64,000 nucleotides of DNA from Allium sativum (GCA_030737875.1 CM060922.1:232170335-232234334); one strand, 5' to 3'; numbered from the stretch's first letter, positions 33,385 through 44,500 are shown. Program-made: numbers and translations. Notes: generated by a model not told the origin, from the sequence alone.

Positions 33385-33633
33385 TTTTCTAACTCATATT
33401 CTTTTGTATTTTTCTATGAATATAGTGAATACTTTGTATGAAATTACACGAGTATAAATCCAGTAGCACTTCTGATTCTGTCTAAGCTTTATATTCGCAT
33501 GTCTTTGATCATATATCCAAAAGATGCGCAGCTATGGTAACAGGACACGATACCTCCGTCATCCTGTTTTCCGACATAAAACTCGCCATAGCTCTACTGA
33601 AGAAATATGGTCCAAAAGCAGGCGCAAATTTAA
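33385..33633 (+). other. Spacer after pol of E
   Basis: No coding signature. It contains stop-rich AT sequence between the pol TGA and the 117-bp array. Confidence 0.6.
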
Positions 33634-34452
33634 CCCAAACCCTCTTCGAGGATTCTCAGTCGAATAATAAACTGAGTCTTCTCCAGGGGTGCTCGGCCAA
33701 ACAATCCAAAATCAGACAAAATCTGATCGCGTTATAACCGAGTTTCTTAACCCAAACCCTCTCCGAGGATTCTCAGTCGAATAATAAACTGAGTCTTCTC
33801 CAGGGGTGCTCGGTCAAATAACCCAAAGTCAGACAAAATCTAATTGCGTTATAGCCGAGTCTCTTAACCCAAACCCTCTTCGAGGATTCTCAGTCGAATC
33901 ATAAACTGAGTCTTCTCCAGGGGTGCTCGGTCAAATAACACAAAGTCAGACAAAATCTGATCGTGTTATAACCGAGTTTCTTAACCCAAACCCTCTCCGA
34001 GGATTCTCAGTCGAATAATAAACTGAGTCTTCTCCAGGGGTGCTCGGTCAAATAACCCAAAGTCAGACAAAATCTGATTGCGTTATAGCCGAGTCTCTTA
34101 ACCCAAACCCTCTCCGAGGATTCTCAGTCGAATAATAAACTGAGTCTTCTCCAGGGGTGCTCGGTCAAATAACCCAAAGTCAGACAAAATCTGATCGCAT
34201 TATAACCGAGTTTCTTAACCCAAACCCTCTCCGAGGATTCTCAGTCGAATAATAAACTGAGTCTTCTCCAGGGGTGCTCGGCCAAATAACCCAAAGTCAG
34301 ACAAAATCTGATTGCGTTATAACCGAGTTTCTTAACCCAAACCCTCTCTGAGGATTCTCAGTCGAATAATAAACTGAGTCTTCTCCAGGGGTGCTCAGTC
34401 AATAAATCAAAGTCAGATAAAACTTGACTACGATATTACTGAGTCTTTGACA
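33634..34452 (+). repeat. 117-bp tandem array in E, about seven units
   Basis: Unit starts (cccaaaccctct) fall at 33634, 33751, 33868, 33985, 34102, 34219 and 34336, each exactly 117 bp apart. The last unit is diverged. Each unit contains CTCAGT-CGAATAATAA-ACTGAG, a 6-bp hairpin, and a TCTTCTCCAGGGGTGCTCGG block. Units are nearly identical. No frame is open through the array. Confidence 0.95.
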
Positions 34453-34907
34453 AGGAAAACCTTCAAAAGGCATTCAAACATTTCTCGAATATCTAACGCA
34501 TTAGGACGCAAAGGATGGAGAATTCCAAACAAAGCATAAAGAATCAAAAACATCCAAATATCCACCTTCGATATATACAGGTTGAAACAATCCATTGGTA
34601 CGGGGGCATATCACATATCACGACACAAAATAAAAAGCAGCTCTTTGATTTCTCACATACCAAAGGATCATCTCAACCGTTTATAAGTGGGAAATTCATA
34701 AATGAGCAAAATGTGCAAAGTGTGGTGTGTGAGCATGATGTATAACCCAGAATATACAGAAGAAAGGAAAGACAAAGTTCAAGCACAAAAGAGTCAACCT
34801 ACATCACAGTCACAAAAGCACGCCACAAATACACGGAGTACTAACCAAAAGACAGTCTGGGAGTCAAAGGCGAGGGCTGGCACTTGCTTAATACACACCA
34901 GCCTAAG
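34453..34907. other. Sequence between the 117-bp array and the antisense ORF of E
   Basis: No protein signature on either strand. On the minus strand this would be the 3' untranslated part of the antisense unit; it is T-rich in that direction. Confidence 0.5.
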
Positions 34908-35567
34908 TCAAAAGTCCATTAAGCAAAGAGAGTCACACAAGCGGGTTCTTCCTAGGCCTCCAACCTTCTTCTTCGCTGGAACAGAGCTGGAAGATGAAGC
35001 ACCAGGAGCCTGCCTCTTGCCAAGGGAACCTGTTAGTTCGGCATCGCCTCTCGGAAAAGTTGCAATAATGGTATCCCGAGCCCGCAAAGCCTGGATCAAT
35101 TTCATTTTGTCCTCTTCCAGAATGGCGATCCATTCGAGACCCTCTCTATGAAGCTTATCCAAGTTCTCGGCTAGAGCACACCAATCTTAAAGTTTCTGAG
35201 CAGTCTGATCCCTCAGCAAGGCCATTTGTTTTTCGAACTGCCCAATAGCCTTCTCCATCCGGTCCAACAATCTCAATTAGACAACATTCATGTCAGTAGA
35301 TGTGATTTGACGATCGAGGACTGAGACATTTACGTTGGCAGTGACTCCCTGCAAGCCCCAATCAGGAAGGCGTTGCTCCAATTTAGCATCACGAGCCCCC
35401 GGAGAATAACGAGGTCGGTTTATGACGGCCTGGAGCTCGGGATAAGAAGGCCGAAGAAGCGGAGGAGAATTCATTGGAGACTCAACAGTTTTCATTGGAG
35501 GCTGAACGGTCGCTTCAGTGTCATCATCGAAGTATTTTTTCACAAAATCTGCTCGAGACATGTTCAT
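34908..35567 (-). pseudogene. Antisense additional ORF of E (220 codons, two stops)
   Basis: The minus-strand frame begins with ATG at 35567-35565 (MNMSRADFVKKYFDDD) and stays in one frame to TGA at 34908-34910. TAA codons at 35279-35277 and 35189-35187 interrupt it. The N-terminal part is Pro-rich (residues ~20-60). The middle and C-terminal part (LLDRMEKAIGQFEKQMALL, then NLDKLHREGLEWI and LEEDKMKLIQALRARD) looks like an amphipathic helix or coiled coil. The end is basic with Ser and Lys runs (ASSSSSVPAKKK). I do not recognise a family. Additional ORFs antisense to pol are known from Tat-lineage elements, with unclear function. The splice acceptor directly before the ATG supports this start. 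Confidence 0.7.
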
Positions 35568-35779
35568 CCTGCACAAAACTTTCACAAATTCGCGATCAAC
35601 AATCAAATTCAAGAATCATTCATGATGAGAGTTAAATCGATCGGCTATGCCTAGTCATAATAAAGTTGGTCGGTTGCAAATAATACGTTCGGTCGGTTTG
35701 GAGCTTATCTAAGACTGACCGCTCTAAGACTGATCGCTCTAAAATAGCCAAGCCTCGGTCGCTCAAAACTGGCAAAACG

Positions 35780-36215
35780 TCTGATCGCTCCAAGCCAGTC
35801 AAGCCCGGTCGCTCAAAGCTAATAGAGCACCTGGTCGCTCCAAGCCATTCAAGCCCCGGTCGCTCGAGACTGATAGAGCACCTCGTCGCTCCAAGCCAGT
35901 CAAGCCCGCTCGCTCAAAGCTAATAGAGCACCTAGTCGCTCCAAGCCATTCAAGCCTCGGTCGCTCGAGACTGATAGAGCACCTCGTCGCTCCAAGCCAG
36001 TCAAGCCCGGTCGCTCAAAGTTAATAGAGCATCTGGTCGCTCCAAGCCATTCAAGCCCCGGTCGCTTGAGGCTGATAGAGCACCTCGTCGCTCCAAGCCA
36101 GTCAAGCCCGGTCGCTCAAAGCTAATAGAGCACCTGGTCGCTCCAAGCCATTCAAGCCCCGGTCGCTCGAGACTGATAGAGCACCTCATCGTTCCAAGCC
36201 AGTCAAGACCTGATC
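35780..36215 (-). repeat. 101-bp tandem array (50 + 51-bp half units) in E
   Basis: CAAGCCAGTC recurs at 35791, 35892, 35993, 36094 and 36195 (diverged), exactly 101 bp apart. CAAGCCATTC marks the half unit (35841 and on). Each half unit carries GGTCGCTC words like those in the E LTR. Confidence 0.93.
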
Positions 36216-36843
36216 GCACAAAATTAGCCTCTGCTGGATCGGCAATAACATCCTAAGGCTGTTCGTTCCATAATTAAGTCAAAAACAATCTCAACCTTGA
36301 CGGTCGAAATCAAAATCCTCCTCGGTCGGTCCTATCAGATGAAGTTAATTCAGTCATAGCCCAGACTGTTCTGGTCGGTCAAAAGGAGGCCTGCTCGTCT
36401 AAAACCGATTACTTAATTGGTCTAAGGACGACCAAGCTAGACGCACAGATGGAAAGGAGCATGAATTTTCGTTGAAAATGCATAGTGGAAACATAAAAAC
36501 GTGGTGGTTCAAGTAAAAATCATACATGTTTGAACATTCTGACATATACTCAAGCATATCGCGATCAATATTGCAGCAAAGAAAAATATGAAGTTCTCAT
36601 TTCAAAATCATCACTTACCAATTCAAATTGAATGCTACAGCACCAATGAACATCTCAATACATAAGGGAATTTGAATTCACAGAATTACAATCATCCAAA
36701 ACCAGTTCGAATTTTCAGAATCGATTTCATATTACTGCAGCTACATTCAAAACCGATCCAACAGCTCACTACCCCCAAAGAATTCAATAAAAAAACCCAT
36801 ATTCATCGTTCTTGAAGTAACAACCGAAAAAAGAAGAACATAC
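36216..36843. other. Intronic, gene-less part of E
   Basis: There is no open frame with a signature. The first 200 bp keep scattered GGTCGGTC/TGGTCGG words. The rest is AT-rich and would be the 5' part of the antisense intron. Confidence 0.5.
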
Positions 36844-37050
36844 CTGCAATCGGATCAAGTAAACAAAGGAGGTTGACTCAGGATTTCTGGCTTTAAAGGA
36901 AGGTTGGATTCAAACACTTGACGAGGAATCGAGATGAGTAATCGAGTTTGAATTGTTTTCCTGGATTGATTCGGCGAAGCAAAGTGAAAGCTAGAGAATT
37001 TTCGTCAGATGATAGCCGCCATTAAAATAAAGAATCCCTGGAATTAGAAA
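36844..37050 (-). other. Predicted 5' exon (leader) of the antisense unit of E
   Basis: Read on the minus strand this ~200-nt stretch is pyrimidine-rich (ttcctcacttttctaattcc, tcatctcgattcctcg), like a plant 5' UTR. It lies between a TATA box and a consensus splice donor. The right boundary (transcription start) is estimated at about 30 nt from the TATA box. Confidence 0.45.
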
Positions 37051-37078
37051 AGTGAGGAACACGAAGGGTCTAAAGGAA

Positions 37079-37086
37079 TATATATA
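37079..37086 (-). promoter_or_regulatory. TATA box of the antisense unit of E
   Basis: TATATATA on the minus strand, in GCTATATATATTCC. It is placed about 240 nt upstream of the predicted splice donor and outside the LTR. Confidence 0.5.
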
Positions 37087-37213
37087 GCTGAGACGACCAG
37101 CCATTTCACAAAAACCGATCCCTTGTTAAAATTAGGGAAAAACCGACCCCTGCGAACCACGACCAAAACCGACCCTTGGTCCAACCTGATCGATCCGCTA
37201 ATACTTCGAAGTC

Positions 37214-37236
37214 CATAATTTTTCTTGAAAATTATG
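37214..37236 (+). promoter_or_regulatory. Pre-PPT hairpin of E
   Basis: CATAATTTT pairs perfectly with AAAATTATG around the 5-nt loop TCTTG, a 9-bp stem. It ends 18 nt before the 3' LTR, nearly the same place as the hairpins of A, C, D and F although the sequence is unrelated. Confidence 0.7.
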
Positions 37237-37240
37237 AAAC

Positions 37241-37254
37241 TCCGAGGGGCAAAA
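37241..37254 (+). other. Polypurine tract of E
   Basis: TCCGAGGGGCAAAA abuts TGTTATCTGC. It is interrupted by one C, as in many plant elements. Confidence 0.8.
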
Positions 37255-38564
37255 TGTTATCTGCTTAAATCGATCAATGGGTTATCAATAAGCTTGTACG
37301 GGTCGGTTTGGTGCGTTTGAAGAAAGGGTCGGTCCTGAAGTTATTACATGGGGTCGGTCATCGTCTGGTCGTTCCTTTCTTTAAACTCTACTGGTCGTTC
37401 CCTTCCTTAAACACCTGGTCTCTCTGTCTTTAGATAAAAGCTACAGGGTCGGTTCTGCAATACCACAGGACTGGTCGTTTCTTCTCAACTCATGGCTTGA
37501 GCCAAAAGGCTTGATAAATCGTCTGGTCGCTCCAAATACAGAAGATCTTTGGTCGCTCCAGATGAAGAAGATCTCTGATCGCTCCAAATGCAAAGAGCAG
37601 CTGGTCGTCCTTCTCCGGAGACCGACCCCATGTTTGAGGGAACCAATTCCGATGTGTTCTCGATCCTGGTCGCACATTTCTGGAAGGTAGCACCATCTCT
37701 AGTCGGACCGTTTTTTGGGTCGAGATTCTTGGTCATTCTTTGGTCAGTCCGCTCCGCATTCTAGCCTCCTGGTCCTCCTTTCTTCTGGCGAAAGCTCCTG
37801 GTCGGCCAAAGCGCTAGAAACGACATGTCATAGCGTGACAGCTGGAAACAACTGGTGACAACTGGCAGTGGCATTTCCGTAAATACTGAAAATACCGACC
37901 AGACCCCTGAACACAAGATTTCATCCATTTCTCCGCCTATAAATATGACCCTACCTCCATCATTTTGGGGGGACTTTCGGGGGAACTACAAGGAGGTGCT
38001 GTCAAATAGCTTTCGGGATTTCTCCAAGCATTCCTACATCTCTTCTCTATCATCGATCATAAGTCTATGGAACATTGGAGCATGTGGAGCATGGCTTTCA
38101 TGGAGGAACAAGCATAAGAATTTCATGCACTTCTTCATTTCTTCTTGATCATTCACCCAAAGATCTAAGGAGCTTTCATCCATGGCTTTCATGGAGGGAT
38201 TGGCATAAAATACTTCAAGCTTTCATCTATTCTTTCAATCGGTTGCAAGGACAAATGCATGTGAAAAGAGCTTGTATGAATGTATAATGGAGCAAATGTT
38301 GTAATCTTTTGGTTATTAATGAAATCCAATCTTCAAAGTGGACGTAGACTTGATTAAGAGTCGAACCACTATAAAATTCTTGTCTTCTTTCCTTATTTTG
38401 GTATTTTGATGCTTTTGAATATTAGATATGGCCTCACATAACTCTAAAGGTTTTCTAACGCCCCGCCTCTGAAAAGGTGACGTGCTTTCTAAGCATCTCG
38501 CCTCTGATTAGGTAACGTGTTTAGAAATACCATTTTGGTTGTTATACCAATTTTGGTATCAACA
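37255..38564 (+). repeat. 3' LTR of E (1310 bp)
   Basis: Identical in layout to 26272-27587, with scattered substitutions and small deletions (for instance near 37750). It ends GGTATCAACA, followed by the second aaggg. A TATA box lies at 37938-37945. Confidence 0.94.
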
Positions 38565-38569
38565 AAGGG
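38565..38569 (+). other. Target-site duplication of E, right copy (aaggg)
   Basis: Matches 26267-26271. Confidence 0.94.
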
Positions 38570-39673
38570 CGTGGTTGACGGGTGGCATAATCCCTAGTGG
38601 TCCTAGGTGGCTAAAACCCAAACCAAGTTACGGGAATGTTCATTAGGTAGCATAATCCCTAGTGGTCCTAGGTGGCATAAATCCTAAGTGAACACGCAAT
38701 AGTTCATGGTAAGAAAACATAACCAGAGCAAGGGTAGCAGTCCAAAACAACTTCAAGGATAAAATGGTACTACATTGAGTTGGTATAGATTTACATGGGG
38801 GAAGCCCGTACGGCCTACGGCAAAGGACTGAACTTATACATGGAAAGAAACACACGAGCTGGGAAAACCTACATATGCTATATATTAGGTTGACATGGAC
38901 CATTACATGACATTGGGCAAGGGGCATTCGTAGTTAACACATGACGCGGGTTGGGATACTAGTACGAGAGGTGCAGAGCAAATATACATGTTAGAACCAT
39001 GAGAAATATACATGATAGATACCGTGGGATGTTATACATGATAGATACCTTGGGATAGTATACTTGGTAGAAACCTGATGATGTGATACCTTGATTTATC
39101 TTGACACCGTAGCTTATCATGATACCTTAGTTTATCTTGTTACAGTAGCCCATTCGGTTATCTTGGTTTAGCCTATCTATCTTGTCGTCATCCTTATGTT
39201 TACTTTCAGTTTATGCATGTCATGTTACCTTTACCTGTTTTTATACTAGAAGTAGATAGGACTTACCAGTCTTTATGACTGACCCCGTTTTGTTTCGCCT
39301 CTTTGTCTTCCGTTTCCCCCCTACCCAGGTTTTCAGGGAGGAAATGTTGTTGTTTAGTTCGGACCTCTTATGCTTGGAGGTCATCATGTATAGCTTGGAC
39401 TTCTCTTGGCTATGGCTGCTTCACCGCTTTATTTTGGGGAATAAATTTATGAAAAGGTTTTATGCTTCTTTATTATTGCAAGACAGGTTTTGATGTATTC
39501 TGATGTAAAAGAATTTAGACCTTATTTTATAAGGTAAATGAAATTTGTTTTACTTCCGGTGTTTTATATATGTTCTGTCTTATAATATTTCTGTGCATGT
39601 TTACCTCGATAATGCTTCACCAAACCTAGTGCTATCCCTTTGTGAGTGACCCTAGCGGAGGTGGGGTGTTACA
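38570..39673 (+). repeat. 3' LTR of D, second part
   Basis: It continues the D LTR (aligned with 20014-21127) and ends GGGGTGTTACA, followed by gtaaa. In about 400 bp (38640-39050 against 20090-20500) I count about 11 differences. Confidence 0.93.
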
Positions 39674-39678
39674 GTAAA
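39674..39678 (+). other. Target-site duplication of D, right copy (gtaaa)
   Basis: Matches 16765-16769. Confidence 0.93.
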
Positions 39679-40431
39679 CATATTCCTTGTCATTAAATTA
39701 AGCAAATTGGATATTTATGGCAGACAATAAGAAGTGACAATAATTAAGTTGATTTCGTAAATGGAAACCTAGTAAAATGTAAGTTTGTACATTTCATATT
39801 TATTCACACTAATAGGTAAACAATTGTGATTCAAATAGGATTCACATAGATCGGATAAGACGGAAATTAGCAATTTACATAAGGATGAAGTTATAAAAAT
39901 AAATCATAATGGGCAGGTTATAAATATAAATTGTAATGGACTTAGAATTAAGAATTGCAACGGGAAAGTTATAAATATAAATTAGAACGGGTAAGTTATA
40001 ATTAAATTAAAAGGAAAAGAATTTATTGTGTTAATAATTAATGACTAGGGAAAAATAGTCATAGGATCTTGAATTAAGAAATAATTCAATAACATAATAA
40101 ATGTAGTGAGAAGCTTAATGCATACGAAAAGCACATATTTTTTTATGAAATATGATATTTAATTATGTGTTTTGAAATATAAAATATGCAAAAATTAACA
40201 ATCAGAGAAAGTGCACAAATTAACAGTCGGAGAAAATAAATCAAACATTCATTTTTACTTTATTTCCCTTTCTCTTTGCTTTTGAAATTTGAACGAAAAA
40301 GAAGTATGGTCCCCTCATGCCTAGTCAGCAAATTAAATGTCATTTGTCACCTACTATATATGTAGAGACAAGAAAAAAAATTGAAATATATATAACTAGA
40401 TAAAAAATATATACATATATATTGTCTCCAC

Positions 40432-40440
40432 TATAAAATA
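40432..40440 (+). promoter_or_regulatory. TATA box of the C LTR (5' copy)
   Basis: TATAAAATA, followed by C-rich leader sequence (ctaaactcccc, then gccgccgtcccc). In the 3' LTR the same site reads aataaaata (near 47552), one base off. Confidence 0.6.
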
Positions 40441-41429
40441 TCCTAAACTCCCCTAAAATCCTATTTCCCAAACATAGCCGCCGTCCCCTTCTATTTTTAA
40501 TGGCAGAAAAGCTCTGAACTTTCTTCGATTCTCTTTCTCAACCTATTATATAATTCAAGATGATACCAAAGCGGAAATTAAAGAAAAAGGAATGATCTTC
40601 GATTCTGTACGAACGACATGGGTTCTTTGGTGAACAACATATGGAAGGAGGAAGATGTATTATCAGCAACAACGTTTCTTTAAAACGTGATTAATGGTAA
40701 TAGAGGGAAATGATTTATTTAATTAATTTAGTTTATGTAATTCAACTTTTTAAAAACCATAACTTGTTCATATGAAAACAAAATCCAGAAATTTCAGATG
40801 TGTTAGAATCGTGGCGACGAGATCTACATTTCAAAATTGATTAGAAGCGGTTTGGGGCCAATTAGAACTTCAGGAAAATTCAGATCTGAACTGTTCTGAA
40901 TTACAAAGCTTGGTGAGATTTCTTTGTTTTAAAAATAATTAAAATTTAATTATCTTTCATTGTTTCAGTTCCATATATGTATGTTGATTAAATTAATTTC
41001 TGTGATGTATGGTATTGTATTTGTTGTTTGTTGATGATGATGGTTATTGGGGTTTGTATTAATTAGATTATGTTAAACAATTTTGTGTTAATTAGATTTT
41101 TAACACATAGAAAATATCATTTTCATTGGTTATATAAAAAAATAGATTTATAAGAAAACAAAAACATCATTTTGCTAGAAATTGATATATTAAGATTAGA
41201 ATTCTCATTTTGCTAGAAATTGATATATTAAGATAAAATTCTCACTTTGATTAGAAAATGATATTTTAGAGTAGAGACATCATTTATGTTAAAATTGTCA
41301 TTTAGATTAGAAATGTTAAATTAGATTAAAATACCATTTTTGATTAGACATGTTAGTTAGTATTAAAATAAAAACATGTAAATTCATGTTTTGTCATTTT
41401 AACATGTTAGTTAGTATTAAAATAAAAAC

Positions 41430-41540
41430 AATAACATTTTTAGTATAAAAATGCTGCATTGGAAAACAACAACATTTTTAGTATAAAAATGCTGCATTGG
41501 AAAACAATAACATTTTTAGTATAAAAATGTTGCATTAGAA
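41430..41540 (+). repeat. 38-bp triplicate in the C LTR
   Basis: Three copies of AACATTTTTAGTATAAAAAT plus gctgcattggaaaacaat, starting at 41433, 41471 and 41509. Repeated in the 3' LTR at about 59868-59980. Confidence 0.88.
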
Positions 41541-44500
41541 GAAGATTAACATTTTAGTTAAAAATAACCTTTTGTCATATATTGTCATGTTAGTTAAAAA
41601 TAACATATTTGTCATGTATTGTCATTTTAGATTAAAAATATACTTTTAGATAGAAATATTACGCCAAATAAAAGAATCATATTTTGTAAACAAATTATGT
41701 CATTTATAACATGTCATTTATATTGGAAGATAATTGGGTCATTTACATTAGCATTAAACATGTCATTTATAACATGTCATTTATATTAGAAGATAATGGT
41801 GACATTTACCTTAGCGTTAAATATGTCATTTATAAAAAAGGTCATTTACATAGGATTTGTTCATGATAAATAAAATGTCATTTTATTGTATTAAATTGTC
41901 AAAAATATAAGTATCATTTATGTTCATGTAGAATTGTCTGAAAATGAAGTGTCATTCATGTTCATTTGGAAATGCCATTTATGTCCATACAGAAATATAA
42001 ATTACATAAAACGGACATGTTATATTAAAAGTGTTACCTTAGTTTAAAAGTGACATTATATTAAAATGTCACTTATTTAGCAATATATGTTAACATAGAA
42101 AATGTCGTTCACATAGAAAAGATATGTAAATAATTCTCTTTTATTTTGTCATTAGAGAACATAGGTTAATCTATAAAAATATCATTTTTGCTAAATTTAG
42201 TATTAACTTGTAAATTTGTCATTTTTGTTAAATTTAGAATTGACATATAAAATTACCTTTTTTATAAATAGAAATTGTAAACTAATTCGTTTGTCATTAG
42301 AAAGAACAAACATTTATGTTAGAAACAAGCAATTATGTTAGAATTCAAGAGCGTCATTTATTTTAGAATTATAAAGAACATTTATGTTAGAAATAAACTT
42401 TTATGCTGAAATTCAAAAATATGTTACACTGCCATTTACAAGTTACCCGACTTGTTTATGTTGATTGGGACGATAATTTTTACACATCGCCCAAGTGCAC
42501 AAATAATTTATTTAATTATTTGTTATGTGTATGTGTTGGTTGAAACCCCACACGGGTCTTGGGTTGATATCCACACATCGCCCTTGTGATTACTTATAAG
42601 CGTTATTTATTTGACGCTTATACAGTATTAATATTCACTTTGGATGTTATTAATGATCTTATCATTAGTGTAGAATACATTGCGATGTTTGAAATCCATA
42701 TAATTAAATTAGTAATTGTTTTAGGTCTCATTCCAATTTTGAATTAAAAGAATATTTAATTTAATATTTAGTTAAAGAAAACAAATAATGACTTTGTTGT
42801 TTTGAATTCAAAAGATTTTGTTTTGTTTGTTAAAAAGTTACCATGAAAAAGGTTGAATTAAAATATGAATTGGGCCATGACACGAGGTTAATCCCAACTT
42901 ATCTGATAAGTCTGCCCGGAACCAACCGGCATATCCAGCATCCATAAGTCGCAGGCTTAATGTGGGAGGTCTGGCCTAGTGTAAAATATAACTGAATAAG
43001 AAGTAATTGGGCTATTTAATCTGTTTTATATAACAACGCCATTTTAACCTGAACGGGTTATCGATCAATTTAATTCACTTTAAATGAATATAAGAAGTGA
43101 TTTTCAAAATAGACTATTTTGAGAATGTTAATATTTTAATATGAAAAGAAAATAAAATATTCAATTTAGACTTTACATTGCAATGAAGTTAAAATCGTTT
43201 TAAATGAATTTATAACTATTTTATAAAGTGTGTTAAAATGGAAATCGACAATATAATATATATAATATATATAATGATTTAATGGTTAACTAGAATAAAT
43301 CTTATAATTAAGATTTAAGAAAGTTTTCCAATAAATTAATTTTTACTTTGAATTAAATAGAATAAATTGGATTTTTGGGTTGTCGTGAATGGTGTCTTAA
43401 ATAACACTGTTCTTAACCTCAGTTAAGATAAGAATAAATCTTTTAATTAATATTATTAGAGTTTCAATTATATTTAATAATTTGAATAAAATGATTTGTG
43501 AATTGAGTTTATCGTGAACAATGTTTTTAAACGACATCTGTTCTTTAACTCAATTTACAGTGAGAATATAACTTGGAATTTATAAATCTTTTATTAAGAT
43601 TTAATAGAAAATTTTCCAAAGTAAAGTTTTCCAATTTAATGTATTAAATTGGGATTGAATGGAATTTGATTTAATAATATTTGAGATGAGCTTCTGTAAA
43701 AGAAGGCCATTAATATATATGGAATTTAAAAGGCTTTGTCGTTATTCCATTTATATTAATAGTCCGATACAGAAATTTATATCGATTATACATTGGTCCG
43801 ATTTCTATGAAAATTCAATATTTAATGGAAGATGAATTTGAGTTTATCGTGAACAATGTTTTCAATGATATTAGTTCTTTAACTCAAATAAGATAAGATT
43901 AATTTCTTAAAATTTAAAAAAATCATTAAATAATGATTTTGATATTTAAAACCAAATTGGAGTTTTTAATAAATCTTCAAAAGAAAGATTTAAGAATAAA
44001 TTTGAAGAATTTAGATAATGCGAATAATTCATTAGAAGAATAATTCTGAATTGGAATGTGGCGTTGGATGTGTTTTTATTGTACTTGATTTTTAATTATA
44101 AAAATACGTGAGTTATTCGGAAAGACAGGGTCTAACCCATTCCGAATAATTACTATGACGATGAGGAGCCGAAGATGAAGACGGTGGTTGAAAGCCGACG
44201 ATCTTCACATCGTATGGATGTGTTGCTGCTGAGACCCTTGATGGGAGTAGCTACCTTGAAGGGGCTTCAGTGGTGGCCGTCCGGACTATTGTTGATTGTT
44301 CGGATTTGGTTTTCGCTCAGATCCAGAGCATAAGCTAGTAAATGGATGTGTGTCTGACATTGGATTTCGCTCCATGTGAATTAAATTGATCTTTATTAAT
44401 GTATATCTGATTGGTGTGGAGAATTTATTCTCTGCTTAACACCCTGGTATATATTAATAGTGATTGATCACATGACGTGAATTGTCAATGTGGCACGCCA

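Larger units (their letters stand above)
35569..36843 (-). other. Predicted intron of the antisense unit of E
   Basis: On the minus strand the donor reads GCAG|GTATGTTC (exon end 36844, intron start 36843). The acceptor reads TTTTGTGCAG|GATGAAC (intron end 35569, ATG at 35567). Length is 1275 bp. The intron opens with T-rich sequence and contains the 101-bp array. No transcript data are available here, so this is a motif-based call. Confidence 0.55.
26272..38564 (+). mobile_element. Element E: Tat-lineage Ty3/gypsy retrotransposon, nested in D
   Basis: It runs from TGTTATCTGC to TATCAACA, 12,293 bp, with perfect aaggg flanks. Order: LTR, tRNA-Lys primer site, gag-protease, RT, RNase H, a second RNase H, integrase without chromodomain, 117-bp array, an opposite-strand ORF with an apparent intron, polypurine tract, LTR. 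The second RNase H before integrase and extra sequence with an antisense ORF after pol are known marks of the Tat lineage (Retand/Grande/RIRE2-type). Three in-frame TAG codons lie in gag-pol. At least two look like point damage. Confidence 0.94.
16770..39673 (+). mobile_element. Element D: LARD-like derivative with 4.36-kb LTRs, nested in C
   Basis: It runs from TGTAACAACCCG to GGGGTGTTACA with perfect 5-bp flanks (gtaaa). With E removed it is about 10.6 kb: LTR 16770-21127, interior 21128-23025, LTR 23026-39673 split by E. The interior keeps primer site, hairpin and polypurine tract but no open gag or pol. It has only relics that align with protease and integrase sequence of element F. LTR ends and subterminal sequence also match F, so D is best read as a deletion derivative of an F-like Tekay element. 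Confidence 0.92.

Noticed and set aside
33534..33737. 67-codon frame running into the 117-bp array
   Set aside because: It stops inside the second unit, and no frame passes through the array.
33634..34452. CRISPR-like regular spacing
   Set aside because: Whole 117-bp units are near identical with no unique spacers, in a plant retrotransposon; this is an ordinary tandem array.
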